A stretch of 64,000 nt of DNA from assembly GCA_964036315.1 (NCBI GenBank), contig OZ038498.1, positions 13,738,466 through 13,802,465 on the forward strand, read 5' to 3'. Made by a program: the position numbers and the translations under genes. This DNA comes from Acanthosepion esculentum (Eukaryota; Mollusca; Cephalopoda; Sepiida; Sepiidae). Of this stretch, positions 1 through 10,689 are shown one piece after another. The first letter of the stretch is position 1. Each line of letters starts with the position of its first letter. The notes under the pieces are model-generated. The model made no database searches and had not been told where the DNA came from. It saw only the letters and a list, made by a program, of their open reading frames with translations.

Positions 1-149
1 TTTACAAGATATATTGCTCATTCCTAACGATTAAAGTGACCTTTGTTAATGTTAAATCGATCTCTTTTAGAATTTAACTTTTTATTACATATTCATCTTA
101 AACATGAAAAAAGAAGAGATGCATTTACTTTCTTTTTTAAATTTTTTTT

Positions 150-470
150 TTTGTTGCATGAATTCACGTTTGATCATAATGCTAATATTAACAGAGCATG
201 TGGTGAAGGATTCACTTGCGATCGGACAGTAAGGCGCTGGTTTCTGAAGTTCCGCAGTGAGGATATGAGTCTTGAAGATCAAATTAGTAGAGGACGTCCA
301 TCTGCAAATGACAATAAACATCGAAAAACACTAGCTGAAGAAGAAGCACGTCAAAGTGTTATAGAAATGTCTCAGATAACAGGTGTCAGCATTTCGACAA
401 TTATACAAGGTGAAATAACTTGATAAATGGGTTCCACATGAACGCAGTCAAAGTCAAAGTGTTTGGCGTT
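150..470 (+). pseudogene. Mariner-family transposase, N-terminal remnant
   Basis: The + strand encodes the paired-like helix-turn-helix region of a mariner (SETMAR-like) transposase. Visible blocks are EFTFDHNANINRACGEG, then DRTVRRWFLKFRSEDMSLED and GRPSANDNKHRK. A second helix-turn-helix follows (QSVIEMSQITGVSISTI), and after a frameshift near 415-425 comes DKWVPHE, the usual mariner motif at the end of the DNA-binding half. The catalytic DD34D domain is absent and the frame is broken, so this is a dead 5' fragment. Bases 43-150 extend the open frame but look low-complexity. In a live element the protein would bind terminal inverted repeats. The family call is firm; the exact element limits are not visible. 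Confidence 0.75.
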
Positions 471-983
471 TTGAAGTGAGTTCGGTGCTAAATTTTTACC
501 TATTTTTCCACCTCTTCGCAAGGTCTCATCACTACGGTGTTGAATGGTCAGAACTATTTGCGAGACAGGTTAATGCAAAGTAAAGTGCATGATTCAAAAG
601 AACTTTCTTTCTATCTCTTGCGATCTATCGTTAAAAAAAAGCATAGCTGATAAAGCAGACTACGTTGACGAGAAAACAAAGATAAAAAAAGCTCTATGAT
701 AATTATGTTAGCGGATAAAAGTTTAAATTCGGTTATACACTCCCACTTCTATTTCAAGGTGACCTCAGCAAGTTCGAAGACGCGCTTAACGTGTTGGTAA
801 TAAGTAATGTCAGGGAGATAACTTCAAAATTTGCCAAGATTTATTCCCCTTAAAAACATCGTCACTAAAGTTGGTAAAGAAAGCAATTAATGCAAAAAAG
901 ACAACGAAAACAATTTTTGTGAATTTATGTTCATAAACTTTTGTGTACATACAACCATATATAGCAACTGACACAGTCATGCA
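471..983. other. Intergenic, nothing recognised
   Basis: AT-rich sequence with many stops in all frames. No coding, RNA or repeat signal was recognised beyond short A and T runs. Confidence 0.5.
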
Positions 984-2096
984 TTTATAGAATCATTCAA
1001 ATATCCACTGGAATCAGACAGCATAGGTATGTACTAATTCTAGCTTAATCTGGTAGAAGGCCACATTTGGTTATCTAATCATTTGGGTTTCTAATCTGAA
1101 CACCTTGCCGTGGTTAGTTAGTTTTACATATTACCAACAGCCATACCCAGCTGGTCGATCAGAAAAAGCGTTCAATTAGAATGGAGCAAAAACAGCATCA
1201 TGTTTAGATGTAACAGAGTCTATCTTCTTCAATTACTTTAAAGTACTTTTATTTAAAAAAAAAAAAATTTAATTAATGCACTTACTCATATAAGAGAAGT
1301 AGTCTGTATTTATTCAATCGAAGTTAGCCGAGAACATGAAGGGGTAAAAACAGGCAACATGAAGACCCACTTCAGACCACAATTATTTTTTACTAGGGAT
1401 GTAAAAGAGGATACATTTATAAAACAATTGTTAAGTTTGATGAAAATTGGTTGAAAGATCAACAAAATATAAGAAAGAAACGAGTAAAAATCGCCATTTT
1501 TCGCTATTTACGTGGGTTTTCACTACATGGGTGGACTCACTTATCAAGTTAAATGACTGTTAAACAATCAACTTATTGTTGGCTACAATTGAGTGAAGTT
1601 TGTATTAGATTGCTCGAAAATTGAGGGAGTTTTTAGTTTAAAATTTGTGTTGAAATCGATTTTTGGTTTTCGCGGTTTTTCGCTAAACGCAGTGGCCTAG
1701 AAATAAAAAGAATAAGGTGTCGTTAAGCTCTTCATGATGTAAGTAACCTACATCCCGAAATTGAAGGAAAAAAGCTGAATTTATCGATTTTTGATCGGCT
1801 TTACCGATTATTGATATTTTTAAATTATCGATTTTTACGCTAAGAACCTATCTCTTACATTGTACAATGTATGTGCCAAGTTTGGTCAAAATCGGTTGAA
1901 TGAATCTTGAGTCGAAAAGGTATCACACAGACATTCTCTGTTTTATATATATACATTACTACTGTAATGAGTAGACATTGACTCTTAGTAATTGTTCCAT
2001 GGGTGTGGCCTTCTGCTGGAATTAAACTAAACTAAACTTAGTAAATACTTACTCTTTCTGATTAAAATCCAGTGGATATTCGAATATCCCTATAAA
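984..2096. mobile_element. 1.1 kb element with terminal inverted repeats, non-autonomous
   Basis: The ends are inverted copies of each other. ATTCAAATATCCACTGG at 995-1011 matches the reverse complement of 2069-2085 at 16 of 17 bases. TTTATAG (984-990) matches 2090-2096 in reverse, and an AGAAGGCCACA block (1055-1065) matches the reverse complement of about 2004-2014. This gives diverged inverted repeats of roughly 85-95 bp around a non-coding interior, as in a decayed DNA transposon or MITE. The interior near 1880-1965 reads TTTGGTCAAAATCGGTT and then ACAGACATTC with a TA-rich end, which resembles the 3' tail of RTE-type LINEs and may be a nested insertion or a borrowed tail. No transposase is visible. 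Confidence 0.55.
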
Positions 2097-3468
2097 GATA
2101 TTAATATTTATAACCATGCACTTGCAAAAAAAGAAACAAGTGTTACAGACGTGCTATTAGTGTTGTACGCAACTTTGCTATTTTGGTCGAAATGATAGTA
2201 TCAAAAACGCGAAATACTGTCAAATATCCCCGAAATGTTACTGCTACTTTACATTTTATTATGTACGTACGAAATCACCTAACCTAACAAAAAAAAACAC
2301 AAATTAAAACTTTTGAAACATCTAGATAAATAAATTAAATATTATAAATAAATAAAAACACAAAACACGAGGTGAAGCCCAAGTAATGATAAATTAAGTT
2401 TAAAACGAAAATGTTTTTTTTTGGTGGGGGGTATTACTTGATTTTCATTTAAGTAAGATTATTCTCTAATATTCATTATAAATCTTTGTAGTAGTGAGAG
2501 AAAATAAAATAAAATTGTCAACTTAAAGCAGCAACAAACATCTACAATAGATTTCTTCTCTCTCTCTCGACCGCAACACTTGTAGCCAAATCACAGTTCA
2601 AACGATAGTCTGTCGTAACAGTCCAACAGGCAACGTGGAAACGACAAAATGGGGTCATACATCCAACCTTCACTTCTCACTAGCAAAAAGTAAGTGTTCC
2701 TCTCCTGAGCTCAGAAAATATTCTGCTTTTATCAGCGAAAAACAACGGCTTCTGTTCACCAAAATATTTTTTCTGATTGGTCAGGCCATTCAGAGGAGGG
2801 AAGAAAATTAGCATAGATTCTAGTCATTGAAGTAGATTTTTGCTAACTACTTTTTGGTAATTTTTCTTCGGCAGATCGCACACAAAACACGAACTTTTTT
2901 CCAAGTTAACTGATTATCTCTTTCACTACAATCTTTTATTTAGTTGTTCAATGGTAAATTTCTTTGTTGTTGTTGCTGTTGTTGATGGTAATGATCGTTA
3001 ATTCTAGGATTTAAAAAACCTCGACTCCAATGTTAGTGGAGACTGCTTAAATTTATACATTCAAAATTTATTTGTATTTTCTGATGTATTTTCCATTGTT
3101 CTGTGATTTTGAATCATTGCCGTTAACTTATTTTTCATATATTCAGTTCCCGCATTCATCTCTTAGATGGAAAGTATTAAATTACTCTGACGTTAAAATA
3201 ATTATCAACAAAATTTATATTCTATAGATATATTTATTTACCTTCATTCATGTGTTTGTTTCGTATTATTATGACTTCATTACTTATAAGTTATAAATTA
3301 AAATTTCTTTAATGTATTTCGCGTTTTAGTAATAGGTGCAACCAAAAACTTTCAATGGATGATCCTGCCAAAGGTTTCTACTGAAATACCCTTGATTGGG
3401 AACGCGGCAGGCCACCTGCTAAAACTATCCATTCTTGTTAGCAAGTAGCTGAATTCTTTAGCATTGAG
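2097..3468. other. Intergenic; one exon-like spot
   Basis: Mostly AT-rich and non-coding. A less biased patch at about 2560-2690 contains an ATG at 2649 in an open frame of 15 codons and runs into a consensus-like 5' splice site (AAAAA|GTAAGTG, near 2687-2694). This could be an unidentified first exon on the + strand or chance. Nothing else was recognised. Confidence 0.3.
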
Positions 3469-3735
3469 GCACCTCGAGGCGGTGTAATGGTTAGCAAGCT
3501 TGTCTCGCTAAAACAATTACGACTGAGTAGTGAGTTCGATCCTCACTGGGTGCCCCATACTTTCGGCCTTGTGCCACATCTAAGCTACGCTTGAAAAATC
3601 GTTTATGAAGAAACAGTTCGATGCTTGGCTCACCGCTGACTTGTCGACCTCTCTGCCGTCGGGAAGAGAGAAACCTAAACGGGGCTATCCCGGTGTATGA
3701 GCCCGCCAACAGAAATGTAAAAGGAAAAATGTAAG
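3469..3735 (+). mobile_element. tRNA-derived SINE-like element
   Basis: The head resembles a tRNA with internal RNA polymerase III boxes. The A-box-like TGTAATGGTTAGCA starts at 3483 and the B-box-like GAGTTCGATCC spans about 3532-3542, 35-40 bases further on, with a T-arm-like CTCACTGGGTGCC next. A tRNA-unrelated body follows (TTTCGGCCTTGTGCCACA near 3561, then a moderately GC-rich segment to about 3710), ending in an A-rich tail of GTAAAAGG-type units. It is not a plausible functional tRNA, because the arms do not fold into a standard cloverleaf and a body and tail are attached. The motif TGTGGYACAAGGCCGAA recurs in reverse at 5145 and 35984. Confidence 0.6.
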
Positions 3736-3739
3736 GAAA

Positions 3740-4090
3740 ACAACAAAGACCGGTTTATATATGTACAAACAGGTATATGTGTATTGACATACAATAATTA
3801 GTGTGTATGAATAAGCGTAGAAAGTTTGTGGTCAAAGTATGTCTAAGTGAATGTGAATGTTCGTACGTACGTGTGTGTGTGTGTGTAATGTTCATCCACA
3901 GTGCAACACACACACACACAAAGGGGGAAAACACAAATCTTCACGTTAGATTTACATTGTGTCGTATCAGCTGAAAAGTGAGAAGAAAAGAGAACGAGGC
4001 AAGATATCGCCGAGTTTATATAGTATGTGGAGAGCGTCCCCAAGTAACGGTTTCAAAAATTAGGAAATTAAGGAGGAGGTAACTCCGACA
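3740..4090 (+). mobile_element. Family C LTR-like copy, diverged
   Basis: A degenerate copy of the LTR-like family also seen at 4735, 37746, 61599 and 62578. Shared landmarks are AACAAAGACCGG near the start, the palindromic CGTACGTACGTGT, a GA-rich block before a TTTATA box at about 4015, and the terminal AACTCCGACA ending at 4090. The 5' end is not clear. A (GT)n run (3871-3887) and a (CA)n run (3907-3920) lie close together and could pair. Confidence 0.55.
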
Positions 4091-4659
4091 ATACTCTCCC
4101 ACCGGATGGTAGAATTTTTTTTTTCTGTCAAATATGGAAAGTTCTTAGAAGTTTTGTTACTGCCTTCGTAAGCTGAAAATAAAATGTGTAGGAAGCGTGA
4201 CTGAGATGCGTGATTCGACGAATTGTATTTGGGCTGTCATCGGGGTGCTGTCTTATTTTCTAGTTGAACGTAGCAGGCTCTGAAAACTGCAGTGGTAGCG
4301 AAAATTGTTCTGCGTTGGTTATTAAAATTTTGTCTTTTTCCAATGCTGCACGTCGAATTGGTTTTGTCGTCCAATTACTGAGTCCTTGCCGTTGGAAGGG
4401 TTTCGAGAAAGAGCTTCTTTGCTATGCATGGAGTTGGCGCGCGAAATTTAATAGAGTCAGCTTTGTGTTAAACTTGAGCTGAATTAGAATTATTACTGAG
4501 TGTCGAATTCAAGTTTGAGAACTTTAAAGAAAATTTGCTGCTGTTGTCGATTGCTTCATTGAAAGGTGTTAATAAAGGACAGTGAATCGCCTTTGGGGGT
4601 ATGGGTCACACCTCAATTGATGAGCCCGGAAGAAACAGTGTTGATTAAAGTTGAACGGA
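4091..4659. other. Intergenic, nothing recognised
   Basis: Balanced-composition sequence with short open frames only, for example 4264-4482 on + from a TTG start. No similarity was recognised. Confidence 0.4.
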
Positions 4660-4734
4660 GTTGTGTTTTCTTTGTTGCCATATTCATGACGTTTTCACCG
4701 TTGTACGCTCCGGCCTTATTCAGGTGATTGGAAT
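4660..4734 (-). repeat. Family A element fragment, interrupted by an LTR
   Basis: Reverse-strand copy of the family A tail: TTTGTTGCCATATTCATGACG, then GTACGCTCCGGCC and TTCAGGTGATTGGAAT. It stops abruptly at 4734 where the family C LTR begins. In other family A copies the sequence continues GGAATGTCGAACTG, so the LTR broke this copy. The remainder was not found on the far side. Confidence 0.7.
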
Positions 4735-5463
4735 TGTAGCGGACCATGGTGTGAAGATGTAAAGAGATATCTGTGGGTTAAGATTTCCTGCTAGCCGGTC
4801 CAGCTACATAGGAATGTTGGACTATAATTAAGTCCAAAGAAGACAAAGAAAACAAACAAGACCGATACATATACGTAAATAAATATATATTAATAACAAA
4901 TTACAATGACATGGTCAATTACATAGAGCTTGTATGGAGAAGTTATGTGTGTCTGTTGTGTTGAGTGTTCGTACGTACGTGTATTGTTCTTAGTGCGTTC
5001 CCGGAATTTGGGAAACGCTGTATCTGTGAGAGGTCACATATTGGTGTCAGTGGAAAAAGAACGATTTTACCTCGTCTCCGTGCGATGTAGCAGCCCAAGG
5101 CCTGAGTCGAAAAAGATTATTTATTTCTGTATTAACAGAAAATGTGGCACAAGGCCGAAGTTGGGAATGGGGAATAGGTCGGTCTTCTGTCTTAACTTTT
5201 AAACTTAGCTAGCCACAAACGCTGACCCAATCATACTAACAATATTTCTTGCACCAAAACAACACATTCTTACTTACCTTTCTTACCACACCCACAATAA
5301 TATCTCAATGACTCTATGAGTCGAGAGAGAGAGAAGGGTCAGCCAGTATTTATAGCCAGGGAAGAGAGACCCCTGTTGAAGGATTAAGGAACTGAGGAGG
5401 AGCTAACTCCGACAAGCGTACCCTAGTGACAATTAGGAAATTAAGAAGGAGTTAACTCCGACA
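4735..5463 (+). mobile_element. Family C LTR-like copy with nested insertion
   Basis: Begins TGTAGCGGACC and ends AACTCCGACA at 5414, the same TGT...ACA termini as the other family C copies. Shared internal landmarks are CCGGTCCAGCTACAT, AACAAACAAGACCGATA, CGTACGTACGTGTATTG, GGGAAACGCTGTATCTG, and a GA-rich block followed by the TATA-like CAGTATTTATA at about 5344-5354. A second, partial terminus (GTTAACTCCGACA) follows at 5451-5463, so the end is duplicated. No flanking 4-bp duplication is visible here, unlike the three clean copies. A 206-bp stretch at 5111-5316 is a separate insertion. Confidence 0.75.
5111..5316. mobile_element. Nested insertion flanked by an 8-bp direct repeat
   Basis: This segment is missing from the other family C copies and is bracketed by TGAGTCGA at 5103-5110 and 5317-5324, a probable target-site duplication. 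It carries TGTGGCACAAGGCCGAA, which matches a segment at 35984 and the reverse complement of the SINE body near 3561. It is therefore probably a member of that repeat family. No coding potential. Confidence 0.55.
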
Positions 5464-6059
5464 AATACAATGAACTTGACTGGAATTCGAACTCAGCTCT
5501 ACGATTCATAAATTAGGGTCGCTATCCATTTTTTAATCTTCATCATGAAGAGCTTTCTGCTTTACAAAGTACATCAATTGAAAACTTCCAACACTAGCAA
5601 CAACAAAAATGGGTAGAAGAGAAATTAATGATACTACAATTACATCATTGCTGCATAATGATCATTACACTTTTTTATTTTTTATAGTAATCAACAATAA
5701 TTTTACTTTTTAACACTACCGAAAACAAAAGTTTTCAAAGAAAACTCCCATCAATACTAGAAATAAAACTAAAAAAGTCTAATTTCCTGAGAAACTATTT
5801 TAAGAAAAAAATTCTGCAAATTTCAGCCGACAGTAATATTTAAATGTTCAGTCAATGAATGCCGTATGTTTCATGAATGTAAGGGCAAGTTTCGCTATTA
5901 CTAAAATTTATTATTGAAAGAAAAGTACACACCCTTCCGCCCTAATCTGCAATTTTTTGAAGTTATTTCCCTTGATGAATCTTTAGTGTGACACCGGTTG
6001 ATAAAGAGAACAAAGTGTTCATTAATGTTTTAACGTGTCTGATTACAATCCATTTAATC
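5464..6059 (+). promoter_or_regulatory. SNRPD1 5' flank and presumed 5' UTR
   Basis: AT-rich sequence directly upstream of the SmD1 start codon. No TATA box or transcription start can be fixed. Two very short upstream frames lie in the probable leader: ATG at 5975 (three codons, stop at 5984) and ATG at 6025 (two codons, stop at 6031). If transcription starts upstream of them they could lower initiation at 6060. The placement of promoter and UTR is inference from position only. Confidence 0.4.
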
Positions 6060-6073
6060 ATGAAGTTAGTAAG
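6060..6073 (+). CDS. SNRPD1: SmD1, coding exon 1 of 4
   Basis: SmD1 is one of the seven Sm proteins that form the ring on U1, U2, U4 and U5 snRNAs in the spliceosomal snRNPs; it is loaded in the cytoplasm by the SMN complex and works in the nucleus. This 14-nt exon codes MKLV plus two bases of an Arg codon and ends at a strong donor (AG|GTAAGTG). Exons 1-4 (14 + 77 + 192 + 74 nt) join in phase to 119 codons including the stop. The 118 residues are close to the 119 of human SmD1 and nearly identical to it through the Sm fold. The start is chosen because MKLVRFLMKL is the conserved SmD1 N terminus. The first intron is about 7.0 kb. Confidence 0.95.
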
Positions 6074-7650
6074 GTAAGTGTGTTTTCAAATATTCTAAAT
6101 TTCTGTAGAATGCGAATTTTTTTCTGTTCTCCTACTTGTTTTATAGTATTATAAAATCTCATTTAATTGTAAAACGGAGTAAAATAATACAACTTCCGGT
6201 TTCTCTGGAAATCGTAAATATTTAAAAAGATTTAATGAAAAACCGTTGTTTTTAAAGTTTCTAATTAGATTAAATCTACGATCTTTGTTTGTCAGAATAA
6301 CTAAAAATTGAATTTATGTGCCCATGACTTACGGAATCTACTTAAAAGGAAATTGTTTTAACGGTTTTCTTAATGTCTTAACCAGCCAAAACATTTAATT
6401 TTCTTTCCCGTTAAAAATAATTGTGACAATAAAATGCTCATTTGCCTTCTTTTCTTTTTTTTTTTCAATCAAGTTTCATTTTTAATATTTATTTTTAAAC
6501 GAAGACAAATTTCTTGAAACGACGCCAATTGCTTTCTTCCCACGTGTCTATCGCGCCATTAAAATAATGGGAGGCAATTTACCGAATTTCTCTGCTTTAT
6601 TTGTATTTACGTCCTTAAAATGTTTATGTCATATAAAGATATAGTAATTTTTCAACTCCCTAACATGAAATGATTTTTTTTTTTAAATGGTTACTTTTCT
6701 TGAAGTATATTTTGAAACGGATGAGGAATTTCTAATTGCGAACAATCGCGACAACTGAAGTTATAAACAAAAATCCGTAGTAAAATCAGTACAAAGTTTT
6801 CCATGAAACAAAATAGTTATTTTTTCCTCTTTCATTAGAAGGTAGTTTAAGATGGTAAAATATAAGTGTATGACTTCTGTTTGTTTGTTTTTTTAAATTT
6901 TTTTTAAATTACTTTTTGAAATGTTTTTTTTTTTTTTGTTTGTGTCTGAATTTTCAAATTGGTCCTACTTTTTTTTTAACATTTGCACATTTTCAAAAGA
7001 GGAAATAAAAATAAATAAGGAAAAAGAAAATCGTGAAAAGAATTTTTTTCGTAAAAATTGCACCCCAAAAAATAGTAGCGTACATAACAGCTTAGAAAAC
7101 AGCAAACTCAATTCTTCTGTAAACATTTTGTCACCCTGTGGGTCGTGGGCGCCTAATGATAGCAGGCCCTTACTTGTTAGTTAGAATCTCAATGACTAAA
7201 CCCCTCCCGATTGTTGCCTTGTACCAGACACAGATTGACTATTAGGTAAGAAAAAAAATTTGGGTTTCATGTTATTTTCTAAAGTTCTGAGATGTATTTT
7301 CCAGTAATACAACTTTTAGTTTTACCCAATATAGTCTTCTTCAGTCTTACATTTAACAACAAAGAAAACAAATGATAGATTATTTGTTTGTTTTTTAATG
7401 GGAGAACAATGCATTGAAACTGCTTTAACATTCGAAGATATATTTTTACTTTAATAAGTGATAAATATATACAAAAATAATTGTAAATTATAAAATTTAT
7501 ACCAATTCATTTAATTTAACTATAGCGCAGGTGTCATTTGGTTTTAAGAATATTTATGATTGAATATCAAGTTTTAATTTTAATCAGGTATTCTAATTTG
7601 TAAAAATGTTAAAAAGATGAGCAGTTGCTCTACTAAATGATGGTGGATAG
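6074..7650 (+). other. Intron 1, 5' part
   Basis: T- and A-rich intronic sequence with long T runs (for example 6920-6939). The frame at 6921-7184 is low-complexity. No repeat family was recognised before 7650. Confidence 0.6.
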
Positions 7651-7908
7651 TCCTGGGTATGATGATAAACTACATCCGGCAGCAAGGCCTCTGATTGAGA
7701 AATTGAATGTTTTAAGGAGCGTGGAACAACCTCTTAATTGCTGTCATTTCCATTTTGCCCTGACCTGAGGTGATAGCAGTTGTTAGGGTCTCAGCTATTG
7801 GCAAATACTGAACCCCCAAACAACTATGAAAGTATAAAAAATACATTTTTATAGTAAAAGTACAAGCAATACATTTTTATATTAAAAACAAAACTTGCCA
7901 ACAATACA
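7651..7908 (-). repeat. Family B repeat, reverse copy
   Basis: Starts TCCTGGGTATGATGATAAAC, the reverse of the family B 3' end seen at 34985 and 60222. It continues through CAAGGCCTCTGATTGAGA, GGAGCGTGG, CTCTTAATTGCTG and ACCTGAGGTGATAGCAG, then runs into an A/T tract with CAATACATTTTT-type units. It lies inside SNRPD1 intron 1, antisense to the gene. Non-coding. Confidence 0.7.
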
Positions 7909-8439
7909 CACATTAACAAACTGTAGCAAATTCACCCAAATCTATAAAATAACTACCAAACAACCAACATGAACTCTTTCATAACATTAATCCGTATCCT
8001 ATGATTTCTGAAATCAAACTGTATTCCAAAATATAACTTCAACAAAACAACATAAAACACCCATTTCACTACCTCTAGTAATTATGTCCACACAAACATG
8101 TATATGCGCAAAAGCTGAGTATCATCTACCATGTATTCAATTGTGAAAGCAGAATAACATTTAGATTACTTCAAAGCTCCCAAGAAAATTAAATGACCCA
8201 TAAGGAGTTGATATGAAGTGCAACAAATTCTTAATTATAAATAAATCTAAAAGGTATGATCCATAGAAACATTTGATAAATCCAATATCCCATCTACTTA
8301 AAGAATTTTATTATATACATAGGCTCTTTGGCATTTTACAACTGTCATCAATCTGTTTTTACAATGATGTTCACCTTGTACAAGGCCTGAGAGCTACTCA
8401 AAGTAGACATTACAGATTAAGAAGCATAATTTATATGGA

Positions 8440-9060
8440 TATGTGGGGAAGATAACAGTTAGCACTAGACTTGAACAGGTTAAGATTCTTCTGATTAAGG
8501 AAGTTTCCTTTTGGGAGCTGGTTCCACAGCTTGTTTGTAGGGAAGAAGCTGCTTGAGTGCAACTTACATCTCACCAATGGAATACAAAGGGAATGAGGGT
8601 GCTTCACTACAATGGGTGTGGCATAGTGTGTCTTTGCCGTGAAGATAAGATCTGGTGGAACTAAGGAATGTAGTTTGTCTGAACACTTTCCATGAAATTA
8701 GCGATAGAGCAGTGAGAGGCTCATAGCATTTTGCCTGTGGGAAAGAGGTTGTGGGGTGAAAAATAATTTATTGCTTTTGAACTCTGTCAAGACTGGAAAG
8801 TGAAAACCTGGCAGCTCCTGTCCATGTATGGCAGCATTTCTCTCTTTTCAACTTGATTTGACTCTTAGCGGTAGAGGATGGCGGAAGGAGTCAGGTACTT
8901 ACTAGCGCGGTACAAGGAACCGATCATTTTCCTGTCATCTTCAGCAATGGATTGTATGTACAGGTTCCACTTGAGGTCTGGGTCAGGTTTAAGTATCAAT
9001 ATATGTTCAAGGCACACATTCATTAGGATTGGTGATAGATCTGGGTTCAATCAGCGATGA
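8440..9060 (-). pseudogene. LINE ORF2 C-terminal remnant
   Basis: Read on the minus strand, three blocks match the end of a non-LTR retrotransposon polymerase. They are DLKWNLYIQSIAEDDRKMIG with SLYRASKYLTP (about 8990-8885), then LDRVQKQ (about 8790), then SLFYRYFHGKCSDKLHSLVP and KLHSSSFFPTNKLWNQLP (about 8705-8515). These are the typical post-thumb blocks of animal jockey/RTE/CR1-like LINEs. Several frameshifts and stops separate them, so it is dead. It sits antisense inside SNRPD1 intron 1. The exact LINE clade cannot be set from these blocks. Confidence 0.65.
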
Positions 9061-9300
9061 CAGAATGTCACTAGTTTACTACCTTGATTTTTATTAACTT
9101 TTCCTTTGTTTTGATTTTGACATTGCTTGCAGCAGATTTTATTACTTCCTAAAGATTTTATTTGATTTAATATTATTTTTCTTCCTTATAGGTACCACCA
9201 AAATTTCACTACAAAATGAGCATACATGATGAAAAATGGCCCCAAACTTAATATAAATAGTTTTATCATCAAAATTTTGTTATTAATAAGAAAGACTAAA

Positions 9301-9302
<2 letters not shown>

Positions 9303-9332
<30 letters not shown>
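9303..9332. repeat. Poly(T) run
   Basis: About 30 consecutive T, the longest homopolymer in the window. It may be the fossil poly(A) of a minus-strand retrotransposed copy, but no body was identified next to it. Confidence 0.8.
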
Positions 9333-9341
<9 letters not shown>

Positions 9342-10689
9342 GGTGACCATAAATTAATAAATTTTAGTTTCTTTTTCTGGTGAAAAATATTCATTTTGAA
9401 ATTCTTGCAAAAATTAAATAATTGGCACATTTTAATAAAACTTTCAGGACTTATTCGCAAATGATTGAAATTAGATTTTTTTTTTTTTTTCTTACACTTG
9501 CTATCCCCACCACACTTATTTAATTTTATATTATAAGAAATTCATTTCTGTATGGCTTAATGTTTATATTAATTATAGGCACAAGTCTTTGGAGAATTAA
9601 AAATTTTTTTTATACTAAAACAGTTACCGAAAATCTGCTCTGGAACATAAAATAAAAATTGCAATAAAATTAAGTGGTTGGCCAAGACAACAATAGTCGA
9701 AAAAATTAAACAAATCCTTATTGGTCAGAATTCCTACATAGGGTTGAATAAAAGTATTTAATTTGACTGGGCACAAAGATTGTTAAAATTCTTGTGGAAG
9801 CTATGCCAAAATGCTAGCCCAAAAATGATTTCTCAGCTGGACCTATGGGAGAGAAAGTCTGATGTCATAGAGGCTCAAAACTTTCCATGATTCCAGAACA
9901 GGCATCACTGAAGAAGCATTCTGGTGCACAATATATGTATATAAAATGAATATAATTACAAAAGTTTTTAATTGCTTTTATGAATGAGAGATATTATTGT
10001 CAATATTGTAGTGATGCTGATAGGTCTCTAATGCAGTGCATCCTTGGGTAATTCAATGGCTCCCAACTAAAGTTTCTTAATAAATTTTTGTGTTAAACTG
10101 CATGGCTACAGGCTAAGTTTTTTTTTCTTTTTACCTTCATCCTGAAAAAAAAACAGTTTTAATCATACTGAATCACTTAAATTTTTCTTTTCTTTTTTTC
10201 ATTTAATTAAATTGATAAATTCAAAAGAAAAATACTATTTACACTTAATACCAATTCAATTAAGAAAACAACATATTTTTTTGAGAATTATGACTGAACA
10301 AAGTTGTTTTTTTTTTTTTTTCTGAATTGAATCAATAAATTTAAAACCAACTATATTTAAAGAAAGGCTCTGCAAACTCCAATGAATTCAGATGCACCAA
10401 ATCAATTCCACACCCCCACCCCATCACCCAATGAACGAGTGAAAGAAAGAACTATTCAAAAGTATTTGAAAGAATAACATCAAATGATTAATGCAGTGTT
10501 TATTATTTAAAATTGCAAAAATATTAGCCTCCCTACAGTCTGCACCAACCCAGACAGGAAAATTTCTGTTAAATGTTATTTAAGCAATGAACTGAATGTT
10601 AAATAAAATGTCTTTACTTGTTACTTAACATTTTGCACTCAGTTTTAAAAAGTATGTTAACAACAAAAATACAAAATGTTTAAAAAAAA
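9333..10689 (+). other. Intron 1, middle part
   Basis: AT-rich intronic sequence with T runs at 9478-9490 and 10305-10321. Nothing coding was recognised. Confidence 0.5.

Noticed and set aside
3469..3560. Functional tRNA gene
   Set aside because: A- and B-box-like text is present, but the arms do not make a standard cloverleaf and a SINE body with an A-rich tail is attached.
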